Numbered from the stretch's first letter, positions 1 to 7,330 are shown. The stretch is 8,531 nucleotides of DNA from an uncultured Clostridium sp. (GCA_900556945.1 USQP01000025.1:1-8531); one strand, 5' to 3'. Notes: generated by a model not told the origin, from the sequence alone. A program made the numbers and translations.

Positions 1-194
1 GTTTTACTTAGTACTATTTTATTGCAATTCGTTTTTTCTAAAATTCTTTTTGTTTTCTCTGCTAATTTTTCAGCTTTTTTTGATTTTATTTTTTCTTTTC
101 CTATTGGCAATATTATTTTATCCTCTTGTAATCTTATCATACTAAATAATTTAAATAGAAAATTAGGCTTGTCAGTCTCTTGAACATAATACAA
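1..194 (-). CDS. Hypothetical protein, N-terminal part, cut by the window edge
   Basis: An open frame of 64 codons starts at a TTG at 192-194 and runs off the window without a stop. An AGGAG Shine-Dalgarno at 205-209 lies 10 bases upstream. A GTG at 201-203 is in frame but sits almost on the Shine-Dalgarno, so TTG is preferred. The protein begins MYYVQETDKPNFLFKLF and soon becomes very Lys-rich, with a stretch like KKAEKLAEKTKRILEKTN that should form a charged helix. I see no signal peptide and no motif that I can name. It is not RibF: the HxGH nucleotidyltransferase motif expected early in RibF is absent. It lies 56 bases after truB on the same strand and may be the last gene of the operon or a separately controlled one. 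The function is unknown. Confidence 0.6.
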   Translation of the reverse strand, partial: MYYVQETDKPNFLFKLFSMIRLQEDKIILPIGKEKIKSKKAEKLAEKTKRILEKTNCNKIVLSK

Positions 195-196
195 TA

Positions 197-240
197 AAAT
201 CACTCTCCTATATTTTTATTAAAATATATGAAAGTGATTT
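197..240 (-). promoter_or_regulatory. 20-bp RNA hairpin masking the Shine-Dalgarno of the gene after truB
   Basis: Read on the minus strand, the 20 bases 240-221 pair with 216-197 around the 4-base loop AATA. There are 18 Watson-Crick pairs, one G-U pair and one A-G mismatch. The right arm contains the AGGAG Shine-Dalgarno (205-209), and the TTG start lies 2 bases past the arm. A moderately U-rich stretch (ATTTTATTGTATT) overlaps and follows the arm. The element could therefore be a translational switch, a weak intrinsic terminator closing the truB operon, or both. The pairing is seen directly; the role is inferred. Confidence 0.55.
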
Positions 241-250
241 CTAAGATATG

Positions 251-1114
251 CTAAATAATAATATCTCTTTTTAGTAATTGATTTTCTACCCAACCAATTC
301 CAATAAATTTATTCTTATTATAAATCTTGTAAACTCCATCTTTTTCTTTTCGTGATAGTTGCACTCCATTTAAAAATAAGGTTAATTTCTTATCATCTAA
401 TTCTATGTTTTTGTTATCTTTAAACAATTCTTCTATTGAAATTATTTTTTTATGAATCATTTCTTTATTTTTTTCTAATGTTTCTAATGTTATTGCATCA
501 ACAATATTAAATTTTCCCACTTGTAGTCTTTCCAATTCGCACATATATCCTACGGTATTTAGCTTAGACGCAATCTCTTCGCATAGACTTCTTATATAAG
601 TCCCTTTCGAACAGGCAACTTGAAATTCAATTTGCCTATCTTTTTTGTTTATCTTAATTAATTCTATATTATAAATTTCTATTTTTCTTGGTTTGATTTC
701 TACTTTTTCACCTTTTCGTGCATATTCATACAGTTTTTTTCCATTTACCTTAATAGCAGAATAAATTGGTGGAATTTGCTCTTGTTTTCCAATCATGCTT
801 TTTAGGGCTTCTTCTACTTTTTCTTTTTCTATCATATTATCTGTTACTTGCTTTTCCTCTATTATGCTTCCTTCTCCATCAAGTGTATCGGTTTTCTGTC
901 CTAGTTGTAATTTTACTCGATATACTTTATCATGATTCATTAAGTATTTCGAGCACAAAGTTCCTTTTCCAACTAATAATGGCAACACTCCTGTTACCAT
1001 TGGATCCAATGTTCCGGTATGTCCTACCTTTTCATTCACTATTTTTTTTACTTGATATACGATATCATGTGATGTGCATCCTTTTGTTTTATTTACGATT
1101 AATATACCATCCAT
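251..1114 (-). CDS. truB: tRNA pseudouridine(55) synthase TruB
   Basis: TruB converts uridine 55 in the T-loop of nearly all elongator tRNAs to pseudouridine. The 287-residue product has the family's N-terminus MDGILIVNK, the catalytic block GHTGTLDP (31-38, nucleophile Asp37), the motif PPIYSAIKVNGKKLYEYAR (115-133) and CSKGTYIRSL (168-177). A short C-terminal part from about residue 205 fits the PUA-like tail, and the length is normal. I chose the ATG at 1112-1114. An ATG 12 bases earlier (1124-1126) is in frame but directly abuts the only Shine-Dalgarno (AAAGGA), which is too close, and MDGILIVNK is the usual TruB start. The gene follows nrnA after a gap of about 65 bases and is probably co-transcribed with it. 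The frame is intact. Confidence 0.96.
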   Translation of the reverse strand: MDGILIVNKTKGCTSHDIVYQVKKIVNEKVGHTGTLDPMVTGVLPLLVGKGTLCSKYLMNHDKVYRVKLQLGQKTDTLDGEGSIIEEKQVTDNMIEKEKVEEALKSMIGKQEQIPPIYSAIKVNGKKLYEYARKGEKVEIKPRKIEIYNIELIKINKKDRQIEFQVACSKGTYIRSLCEEIASKLNTVGYMCELERLQVGKFNIVDAITLETLEKNKEMIHKKIISIEELFKDNKNIELDDKKLTLFLNGVQLSRKEKDGVYKIYNKNKFIGIGWVENQLLKRDIII

Positions 1115-1178
1115 ATTAGTTTTCATTCCTTTCGCTTTATTTCGAATACAAATCTGATTTCAAAAAATAATTTTTAAA

Positions 1179-2138
1179 CTATTCCTTCGATTTTAAAGCT
1201 TTCCTAACTTCCTTTTGTACTTTTTCTTTTACTTGTTCTACACTTCCTTGCACATTAGCTCCTGCGGCCCTTGGATGCCCTCCTCCGCCAAACATTAAAC
1301 ATACGTCCGATACATTAACGATGTTTCCTGAACGCAAAGAAATTTTATATAGATTTTCTTCTATCTGTCTAATAAATATAGAAACTTCTACTCCTTCAAT
1401 ATCTCTACCAATTTCTACTAGTCCTTCATGATCTCCTGGTTCAGCTCCCACTTCTTTTTCATCTTGTAATGTAATATAAGTAAATGTTACTTTTCCATCT
1501 TCTAATATTTCCATTCTATCCATTACCTTTTTCGTTAACAAAAAATTGGCTTTTGTCATGGTACGTAAAGTTCTCTTATAGATATCTGGTATATTTACTC
1601 CTTTGCGTATTAGCTCTGCTGTAAATTCAAATGTTTCTGGATTGATTCCACTATGTCTAAATCCACCTGTATCTGTAATTATTCCTGTCATAATACAAGT
1701 TCCAATTTCCTTTGTAATATCAATCTGAAAATATTCAAACATTCCTGCCAAAATCTCACAACAGGCAGGAGAAACTGGATTGACATAGTTTAAATCTCCA
1801 AACATGCTGTTACTCCCATGATGATCAATTACAATTGTCCTTTTTGCATTTTCAAAATATTCTTTTCCTGCTAATCTTTTTACACCTGTACAATCAACTG
1901 AAATGGCTAAATCATAATTCTTCGTCTCAGATTTTTCTTTTACTTGGTCAATTGCTGGTAAAAAATGAAACAATCTAGAATATTCTGGAATGATAACATC
2001 TGCATTTTTCCCTAATTCTTCTAGCATAAGCTTAAATGCTAAACTACTTCCAATTGCATCTCCGTCTGGAGATTCATGAGTTAATATTACGATTTTTTCT
2101 GCATTTTTAATTTCCTTTAAAATTTCATCTAACGTCAT
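1179..2138 (-). CDS. nrnA: DHH/DHHA1 phosphoesterase, NrnA-type oligoribonuclease / pAp phosphatase
   Basis: NrnA-type enzymes degrade 2-5-nt RNA oligomers and, in Bacillus, also dephosphorylate 3'-phosphoadenosine 5'-phosphate. They use two metal ions, probably Mn2+, in the cytoplasm. The 319-residue product shows motif I HESPDGDAIGS (21-31, with His21, Asp25 and Asp27), motif II SVDCTG (80-85, Asp82), the DHH triad itself in VIDHHGSN (103-110) and DTGGFRHSG (156-164). The C-terminal DHHA1 domain carries the Gly-rich substrate loop FGGGGHPRAAG (283-293). Some relatives degrade c-di-AMP or pGpG, so exact substrates are inferred. The ATG at 2136-2138 is preferred over one at 2148-2150 because the latter abuts the AGGAAGGA Shine-Dalgarno and homologues begin MTLxEI. 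The 73 bases between rbfA and this gene's upstream ATG hold an 8-bp inverted repeat (2178-2185 with 2210-2217) of unclear meaning. Confidence 0.93.
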   Translation of the reverse strand: MTLDEILKEIKNAEKIVILTHESPDGDAIGSSLAFKLMLEELGKNADVIIPEYSRLFHFLPAIDQVKEKSETKNYDLAISVDCTGVKRLAGKEYFENAKRTIVIDHHGSNSMFGDLNYVNPVSPACCEILAGMFEYFQIDITKEIGTCIMTGIITDTGGFRHSGINPETFEFTAELIRKGVNIPDIYKRTLRTMTKANFLLTKKVMDRMEILEDGKVTFTYITLQDEKEVGAEPGDHEGLVEIGRDIEGVEVSIFIRQIEENLYKISLRSGNIVNVSDVCLMFGGGGHPRAAGANVQGSVEQVKEKVQKEVRKALKSKE

Positions 2139-2223
2139 TTTATCTTTCATTCCTTCCTAAAGTACAAATTTGGTTGGAAAAGAATTGGCATTTGACTAAA
2201 CAAACTTTGATTCTTTTTTAACC

Positions 2224-2589
2224 TTATTTCTCCTCTTCCTTTTTTGGCATAATATCTTTCAAAATACTATCTATTTTTGCACCATATTCCAAAGAATCAT
2301 CTAACTCAAATATAATTTCCGGTGTATTACGTAAATTTACTCTTTTCGCTAATTCGCTTCTAATGAAGCCTGATGACTTCTTTAGTCCTTCTAGTGTTTC
2401 CTTTATATTTTTTGAGTTTAAAATACTTACATACACTTTTGCATATTTTAAATCATTGGTAACTTTAACCTTTGTTACACTAATCATGCCCGTAACATTT
2501 GGGTTTTTTAATTCATAGCTTATAATCTGACTAAGTTCTTTTCTATATTCTTCTTCTATGCGTCCTAAACGATTTTTATTTTCCGGCAT
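2224..2589 (-). CDS. rbfA: 30S ribosome-binding factor RbfA
   Basis: RbfA binds the immature 30S subunit near the 5' end of 16S rRNA and helps the late maturation of the decoding region; it is linked to cold adaptation. The 121-residue product is the usual length. It forms a single type-II KH domain: the helix RLGRIEEEYRKELSQII (8-24), then strands with ISVTKVKVTNDLKYAKVYVS (36-55), the kinked helix around SSGFIRSELAKRV (where many relatives have an AxG kink), and the family signature TPEIIFELDDSLEYGAKID (89-107). The ATG has a strong AGGAGG at 2597-2602 with 7 bases of spacing. The gene is preceded by an unusual repeat element that separates it from infB, which may alter rbfA expression relative to infB. 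Confidence 0.96.
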   Translation of the reverse strand: MPENKNRLGRIEEEYRKELSQIISYELKNPNVTGMISVTKVKVTNDLKYAKVYVSILNSKNIKETLEGLKKSSGFIRSELAKRVNLRNTPEIIFELDDSLEYGAKIDSILKDIMPKKEEEK

Positions 2590-2615
2590 TTTTCTTCCTC
2601 CTACTTTTCAATTCT

Positions 2616-2666
2616 GTCCCCAAATGGACATTTTTGTCCAAAAGGAAACGTCCCCGAATGGACATT
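2616..2666. repeat. Short palindromic repeat element (GTCCCC/GGGGAC type) between infB and rbfA
   Basis: Two 17-base direct copies, GTCCCCAAATGGACATT (2616-2632) and GTCCCCGAATGGACATT (2650-2666), differ at one base. Between and across them a hairpin forms: TGGACA (2625-2630) pairs with TGTCCA (2635-2640) around TTTT, and beyond a symmetric AAA/AAA internal loop, 2616-2621 pairs with 2644-2649, including G-U pairs when read on the minus-strand RNA. The right-hand copy overlaps the infB stop codon (2665-2667). The element is markedly more GC-rich than its surroundings. It resembles the GGGGAC-type intergenic repeats that I know from many Firmicutes and that are thought to be REP-like mobile repeats; that link is inference. 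Confidence 0.65.
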
Positions 2667-5559
2667 ACCTTTTTATTTCTTCCATAATATATACTTCAAT
2701 TGTATCTCCTTCTTTGATATCATTGTAGTTTTCAATTTGAATTCCGCATTCAAATCCTTTTCCCACTTCTTTTACATCATCTTTAAATCTTTTTAGTGTT
2801 GCTAAATGTCCATCATGTATAACTACATTTTCACGAATTACTCTTACTCCAGCATTTCTTTCTACTTTTCCTGAGATCACATAACCTCCAGCAATTGTTC
2901 CAACATTTGATATTTTGAATGTTTGCCTTACTTCTACATTTCCAATCACTTTTTCTTCAAATTCTGGGTCTAACATACCTTTCATAGCGGCTTCTACATC
3001 TTCTATTGCTTGATATATAACTGAGTATTGTTTTATCTCGACTTCATCTTTTTCTGCGATTTCTTTTGCCATGTTGTCAGGTCTTACATTAAATGCAATA
3101 ATAATTGCATTCGAAACTTTTGCAAGTGTTACATCCGTCTGATTTACTGCTCCTGCAGCACTGTGAATTACTTTTACTTTAACTTCTTCATTTGATAATT
3201 TTTCTAATGATTGTTTTACCGCCTCAACAGAACCTTGTACATCTGCTTTCACAATCAAATTTAATACTTTTAGTTTTCCTTCCTCCATTTGGCTGAATAA
3301 ATTATCTAATGTGACTTTTGTTGTTGCACCCAAAGCTTTTTCTCTTTCTTGACGTTTTCTTCTTTCTATTAAGTGTTTTGCCATTTTCTCGTTTTTCACT
3401 TCATAGAAAGTATCACCTGCTTCTGGAACTTCTGTTAATCCCATAATTTCTACTGGTGTAGATGGTCCCGCTGCTTTTACGCTTTTTCCTTTGTCATCCT
3501 TCATAGCTCTAATTCTACCAATAGAAGCGCCTACTACAATTGTATCTCCTACATCTAAAGTTCCTCTTTGTACAAGCATTGTAGCAATTGCTCCTTTTGT
3601 TTTATCTAATCTTGCTTCTATAACGGTACCTTTTGCCTGTTTATGTGGATTTGCTTTTAATTCTAATACATCTGCTTGTAATAATACCATTTCTAATAAT
3701 TGCTCAATGTTTTCACCTTTTTTAGCTGAGATCGGTACGTAAATCGTATCTCCACCCCATTCTTCTGGTACTAATTCATATGTCATTAATTCTTGTTTTA
3801 CTTTTTCTATATTAGCATCTGGTAAATCAATTTTGTTAATGGCAACAATAATAGGAATTCCTGCTGATTTCGCATGGTTAATTGCCTCTATTGTTTGTGG
3901 TTTGACTCCATCATTTGCTGCTACCACTAAAATAGCAATATCTGTAATTTGAGCACCCCTAGCACGCATTGCCGTAAATGCTTCATGTCCTGGTGTATCT
4001 AAGAAGGTAATTTCTCTATCCTTTATTTTTACTTTGTAAGCACCAATCGCTTGGGTAATTCCTCCAGCTTCTCCTTCTATTACATTTGTTTTTCTAACAG
4101 CATCTAAAAGTGAAGTTTTACCATGATCTACGTGTCCCATAACTACTATAACTGGTGGTCTTGTTTCTAATTCCTCTTCTTTGTCTTCTGAGTCATCAAA
4201 TAAGATATCTTCTTCTGTTATGGTTTGCTTCTTCTTTGCAGTAATTCCAAATTCTTGAGCAATAAGATAAGCTGTATCAAAATCAATTTCTTGATTAATG
4301 GTTGCCATAATTCCATATCCTAATAATTTTTTGATAACTTCTGCTGTCGTCTTTTTCATTTCTGATGCTAAATCTTTCACCGTAACATTTTCTGGAATTT
4401 CGATTTCAGTTAATTTAAATATTTTCTGCTTCGTTCTCTCTTCTTGATTTTGATTTTTTCTCTTTTTGCCTCTTCTTCCACGTTCTGTTGTCAAGTCATA
4501 ATAATCTAACATTCCGCCATCTTGCTCCTCAAACATACTTGATAACCTATTTGCTTGTTTTAAACTTTTTAATTTTCCTTCATCAAAATCATTACCATTA
4601 TTGGCTCTTCTTGTTTTTGACTTCTTGGTTTTGTTTTCGTCAAATTTATTATTGTTTTTCTGTTTATCAATTCCTCTATTATATTCTCTGACAGTTTCCT
4701 TTTCTGTAACTTCAACAGACATAATATTTTTGATATTTTTTTCTATTCCCTTTTCATCTAAAGGTCTTTTTGAAAATCTATCATTATTGTTTCTATTATT
4801 ATTATACCTATTGTTATTATTTCCATTATTATTGCTATTAAATCTATTGTTATTACGATTGTTAAATCGATTATTGTTATTATTGTTATTATTTCTATTA
4901 TTAAAATTTGAATTTTGATTATGATAGCCATTTCTATTTTGTCTACTATCTGTTCTGTTATCAGGATTATCTCTGTTTATTCTATTATCTTTGACTTGTT
5001 TTACTCTCCTGTTGTCTGCTTTTTGAACTCTGCTATCCTGTGTGGTAGCTTTTAAATTTTCTTCTCTTTTTGTTTCTCCCATTATTTTCTTTTCTTCCAT
5101 AGCTGTTTCTTTTTCCTCTTGTTTATTTGGTTCCTCTTTCTTTAATCCAAATAATTCACTAACTGTCATCGGTTTATTTGGTTTGTTTCTATAAACAATA
5201 TTATAATCTTTATTTTGTTTTCTTTCTACAAAACCGACGTTATTTTTCTTTTCTTCCTTTTTAGCTGTCTCTTTTTTCTTAATTTGCTCATCTTCTTGTG
5301 TTATAATAACTTCTCTTCTAATAATAACAGGTGCTTTTTCCTCTTTTTTCGTTTCCATCTTTTCCTTATTTACTGTTCCTTTTCTTTCTTTTTTTGATTC
5401 TTTTTTTGTTATCTCATTTTCAATTCTTTTTGCTTCTTCTTCTTCTATACCACTTAAATGACTTTTGGCATCAATCTTTAGTCTCTTTGCTACTTCTAAT
5501 ACTTCTTTACTGGTTAAGTTTAGCTTTTTTGCTATATCATATATTTTTATCTTACCCAA
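2665..5559 (-). CDS. infB: Translation initiation factor IF-2
   Basis: IF2 is the GTPase that brings initiator fMet-tRNA to the 30S subunit and drives 50S joining. The 964-residue product has an IF2N helical domain (about 3-53), a long charged then Asn-rich linker, a second IF2N-type domain (about 388-440), and a G domain with G1 GHVDHGKT (475-482), G2 [10 protein letters not shown] (499-508), G3 DTPGH (521-525), G4 NKID (575-578) and G5 SAKKG (611-615). Domains II, III and the fMet-tRNA-binding domain IV follow and look complete. It is longer than Bacillus subtilis IF2 (about 716) because of the linker. I chose TTG at 5557-5559: it has the Shine-Dalgarno GGGGGTGA (5565-5572) 5 bases upstream and gives the normal N-terminus [14 protein letters not shown]. 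An in-frame ATG at 5572-5574 lacks a Shine-Dalgarno. It overlaps the ylxQ stop by 8 bases, so translational coupling is likely. Confidence 0.97.
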   Translation of the reverse strand: MGKIKIYDIAKKLNLTSKEVLEVAKRLKIDAKSHLSGIEEEEAKRIENEITKKESKKERKGTVNKEKMETKKEEKAPVIIRREVIITQEDEQIKKKETAKKEEKKNNVGFVERKQNKDYNIVYRNKPNKPMTVSELFGLKKEEPNKQEEKETAMEEKKIMGETKREENLKATTQDSRVQKADNRRVKQVKDNRINRDNPDNRTDSRQNRNGYHNQNSNFNNRNNNNNNNNRFNNRNNNRFNSNNNGNNNNRYNNNRNNNDRFSKRPLDEKGIEKNIKNIMSVEVTEKETVREYNRGIDKQKNNNKFDENKTKKSKTRRANNGNDFDEGKLKSLKQANRLSSMFEEQDGGMLDYYDLTTERGRRGKKRKNQNQEERTKQKIFKLTEIEIPENVTVKDLASEMKKTTAEVIKKLLGYGIMATINQEIDFDTAYLIAQEFGITAKKKQTITEEDILFDDSEDKEEELETRPPVIVVMGHVDHGKTSLLDAVRKTNVIEGEAGGITQAIGAYKVKIKDREITFLDTPGHEAFTAMRARGAQITDIAILVVAANDGVKPQTIEAINHAKSAGIPIIVAINKIDLPDANIEKVKQELMTYELVPEEWGGDTIYVPISAKKGENIEQLLEMVLLQADVLELKANPHKQAKGTVIEARLDKTKGAIATMLVQRGTLDVGDTIVVGASIGRIRAMKDDKGKSVKAAGPSTPVEIMGLTEVPEAGDTFYEVKNEKMAKHLIERRKRQEREKALGATTKVTLDNLFSQMEEGKLKVLNLIVKADVQGSVEAVKQSLEKLSNEEVKVKVIHSAAGAVNQTDVTLAKVSNAIIIAFNVRPDNMAKEIAEKDEVEIKQYSVIYQAIEDVEAAMKGMLDPEFEEKVIGNVEVRQTFKISNVGTIAGGYVISGKVERNAGVRVIRENVVIHDGHLATLKRFKDDVKEVGKGFECGIQIENYNDIKEGDTIEVYIMEEIKR
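4774..4944 (-). repeat. Low-complexity Asn-rich linker of IF2 with RF/RY pairs
   Basis: Within infB, about residues 206-262 (TTG numbering) are dominated by Asn codons AAT and AAC, including a run of nine Asn. Arg-Phe or Arg-Tyr pairs recur at about 231/232, 239/240, 251/252 and 261/262. No charged helix or fold is expected here. The DNA is a degenerate AAT/AAC repeat, so the length may vary between strains by slippage. Confidence 0.85.
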
Positions 5560-5873
5560 TAACTTCACCCCCATTACTTATTTTTTGAATCTCATTTGAT
5601 AAGTTTATATCCTCTATTCCTAATATTGCTTTGTTTGATTTTCCAATCGCTTTGCTTAATTCCTCTATTTCTCCCATAATAACAATTGGTATTTTATATT
5701 CTTCACTTAATTTTAGAAATTTTTCTCTTGTTCTTTCTGAAGAATCTACCGCTACAATAATTAAATTTACTTTTTTCTTTTTTATTCCGAGTTTCAACGC
5801 TATCTGCTCCGAAACTTACTTTTCTTGCTCTTGCTGATAACCCTATTAAACCTAATATTTTTTTATTTATCAA
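5552..5873 (-). CDS. ylxQ: YlxQ, L7Ae-family RNA-binding protein, reading frame broken by a net +1 base
   Basis: YlxQ belongs to the L7Ae/L30e family, which binds kink-turn RNA. The protein is only readable in two frames. From a TTG at 5871-5873 (Shine-Dalgarno GAGGTG, 5880-5885) the first frame gives [18 protein letters not shown]... up to GADSVET; the second frame carries on with [20 protein letters not shown], then [11 protein letters not shown], to the stop at 5552. Removing one base between about 5786 and 5798 joins them into 106 residues, the family's normal length, and restores a gap-free match to my memory of Bacillus YlxQ. Unshifted translation would end at the TGA at 5703-5705 after 56 residues. 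The fragment from a TTG at 5797 alone (81 residues) lacks the first helix. The gene overlaps ylxR by 11 bases and infB by 8. Assembly error, a real pseudogene and frameshifting are all possible. Confidence 0.85.
5565..5572 (-). promoter_or_regulatory. Shine-Dalgarno GGGGGTGA deciding the infB TTG start
   Basis: It matches GGAGGTGA at 7 of 8 bases, lies inside the last codons of ylxQ, and is spaced 5 bases from the TTG at 5557-5559. The ATG at 5572-5574 overlaps this site and so is unlikely to be the start. Confidence 0.7.
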
Positions 5874-6123
5874 GAATGACACCTCTTAAATTTTCATAAA
5901 TTTCATCTGATATTTTGCTATCAAATACTTTTTCTAGCCTTTTTGATTTCATTAATTTTTCCAAACATTTTACGTCGTCACATAAATAAGCTCCTCTTCC
6001 TTCTAATTTTCCTGTTCGGTCAATCTTTATTTCATTTTCTTTATTTTTAACAATTCGTATGAATTGTTTTTTATCTTTTTTTTCGTTACATCCCATACAG
6101 GTTCTTTGTGGTCCATTTTTCAT
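5863..6123 (-). CDS. ylxR: YlxR family nucleic-acid-binding protein
   Basis: YlxR (DUF448) is a small, conserved partner of the nusA-infB operon. Family members have an RNA-binding-like fold and have been linked to transcription control and, in one report, to RNase P; the exact role here is unknown. The 86-residue product has the signature RTCMGC (7-12, Cys9 and Cys12), FIRIV (21-25) and GRGAYLC (42-48), with a further Cys at 53, as usual. I chose the ATG at 6121-6123, because GAGGAAGGA (6133-6141) lies 9 bases upstream. An in-frame ATG at 6151-6153 has no Shine-Dalgarno and would add ten unusual residues. Its end overlaps the ylxQ start by 11 bases. The spacer to nusA has a weak 5-bp hairpin (6156-6160 with 6166-6170). 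Confidence 0.93.
   Translation of the reverse strand: MKNGPQRTCMGCNEKKDKKQFIRIVKNKENEIKIDRTGKLEGRGAYLCDDVKCLEKLMKSKRLEKVFDSKISDEIYENLRGVILDK
5880..5885 (-). promoter_or_regulatory. Shine-Dalgarno GAGGTG for the ylxQ TTG start
   Basis: It is located inside the ylxR 3' end, 6 bases before the TTG at 5871-5873. It supports a ylxQ start much further upstream than the TTG at 5795-5797, which has no such site, and so supports the reading of a broken frame. Confidence 0.65.
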
Positions 6124-6223
6124 GATTATTATTCCTTCCTCAAAGTACTTCATTTAGAGAATACGTCTCTTTTATTGTATGTTCTTACTTTACTTTTATT
6201 CTGTTTCTTGTCCTTCTGCCTCC

Positions 6224-7306
6224 TCATTTTCCCCGAGCATTCATTAACATCTCTCTAAATTGCGTTTCCGATTTAATATCAATTTTCCAATTTGTCAATC
6301 TTGCTGCTAATCTTGCATTTTGTCCAGACTTTCCTATCGCTAGTGATAATTGATCATCTGGTACAATAACTTGTGCAAACTTTTCTTCTTCTTTTATATC
6401 TACTGCCAAAATTTGTGCTGGAAGTAGTGCTGATGCAATATAGATAGATGGATCTTCATTCCATTCTATGACATCTATTTTTTCTCCATTTAATTCATTA
6501 ATCACGTTTTGAATTCTCACACCTTTTTGTCCTACACAAGAACCTACAGGATCTATATTTGGATCTGGTGAATATACTGCTACCTTACTTCTATTTCCTG
6601 GATCTCTTGAAACACTCTTAATTTCGATTACACCCTCATATATTTCTGGTATCTCGAATTCTAATAGTTTTCTTACAAAGTCTGGATGACTTCTAGATAC
6701 AATAACTTGTGGTGCTCCTTTTGCTCCTCGCTCAACATCTAAAACATATCCTTTTATTTTATCATTCACTTTGTAATGTTCGGTTGGAATTTGTTCTTTT
6801 GTTGGCATAACTCCTTCTAATCTTCCTAAATCCATAACTACTATGTTATGATCTGCTTTTTGAATTAATCCAGAAATAATTTCTCCTTTTCTGTCATTAT
6901 ATTCATTAAAAATAATATCTCTTTCTGCTTCTCTCAACTTTTGAATGATAACTTGTTTTGCCGTTTGTGCTGCAATTCTACCAAAATTTCTTGGTACAAT
7001 TTCTACCTCAACCGTATCTCCTTCTTTTAAATCTGGGTTTATCTTTTGAGTCTCTTTTAAACTAATTTCTGTATCTTCATCATTTACTTTCTTCTTAACT
7101 TCTTTAATGGCGTATACATGTGTTGCTCCTGTTTGATGATCCATTTCTACTCTTACATTTTCTAGTGAATCAAAATTTCTTTTGTAAGCTGTAACTAATG
7201 CTGTTTCTATAGATTCTAGTAAGTATTCTTTCTTTATTCCTTTTTCCTTTTCTAATTCCTCTAAAGCTAAAATTAGCTCTTTATTATCAATTGCTTGTTC
7301 TTTCAT
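6224..7306 (-). CDS. nusA: Transcription termination/antitermination protein NusA
   Basis: NusA binds RNA polymerase near the RNA exit channel and stimulates pausing and intrinsic termination. The 360-residue product has the N-terminal polymerase-binding domain (1-125), an S1 domain (about 138-205), KH1 with GSCVGQKGVRI (255-265) and KH2 with LAIGKSGQNARLA (322-334). It has no C-terminal acidic repeats, as is normal in Firmicutes. The ATG has AAAGGA 12 bases upstream; a nearer ATG is followed at once by TGA, so it cannot be used. The frame ends NARGK-TGA. In the +1 frame, the sequence continues GENEEAEGQETE to a TAA at 6196-6198, a typical acidic tail. The last sense codons include CGG, otherwise absent from the intact genes here. 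Either the short end or the tail could be real. Confidence 0.96.
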   Translation of the reverse strand: MKEQAIDNKELILALEELEKEKGIKKEYLLESIETALVTAYKRNFDSLENVRVEMDHQTGATHVYAIKEVKKKVNDEDTEISLKETQKINPDLKEGDTVEVEIVPRNFGRIAAQTAKQVIIQKLREAERDIIFNEYNDRKGEIISGLIQKADHNIVVMDLGRLEGVMPTKEQIPTEHYKVNDKIKGYVLDVERGAKGAPQVIVSRSHPDFVRKLLEFEIPEIYEGVIEIKSVSRDPGNRSKVAVYSPDPNIDPVGSCVGQKGVRIQNVINELNGEKIDVIEWNEDPSIYIASALLPAQILAVDIKEEEKFAQVIVPDDQLSLAIGKSGQNARLAARLTNWKIDIKSETQFREMLMNARGK

Positions 7307-7330
7307 TTTCTATCACATTCCTTTCTTAAT

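Noticed and set aside
766..1119. Plus-strand open frame opposite truB, hydrophobic
   Set aside because: It is antisense to a clear, intact TruB and its hydrophobic composition is a by-product of the AT-rich complement.
2178..2217. Inverted repeat AAAAGAAT / ATTCTTTT between rbfA and nrnA as a terminator
   Set aside because: It is an AT-only-like weak stem with a 24-base loop and no U-tract after it; nrnA and truB have no obvious promoter of their own.
4601..4918. Long plus-strand open frames opposite infB (also near 3491-3742, 4488-4691, 5215-5397, 5331-5588), Leu/Phe-rich and looking like membrane proteins
   Set aside because: They are antisense to the Lys/Asn/Glu-rich IF2 linker or its G-domain region; AAA, AAT and GAA codons read backwards give Phe, Leu and Ile. 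None has a Shine-Dalgarno or a recognisable family.
4774..4944. CRISPR-like or tandem repeat array in the AAT/AAC-rich segment
   Set aside because: It is in frame within infB, has no regular repeat-spacer unit, and encodes the Asn-rich linker.
5795..5797. TTG at 5797 as the genuine start of a short YlxQ
   Set aside because: It has no Shine-Dalgarno and would drop the conserved first helix, which is encoded intact just upstream in another frame.
6156..6170. Hairpin AGAGA/TCTCT between nusA and ylxR as a regulatory element
   Set aside because: Only five pairs and no flanking signal; chance in such a sequence is likely.
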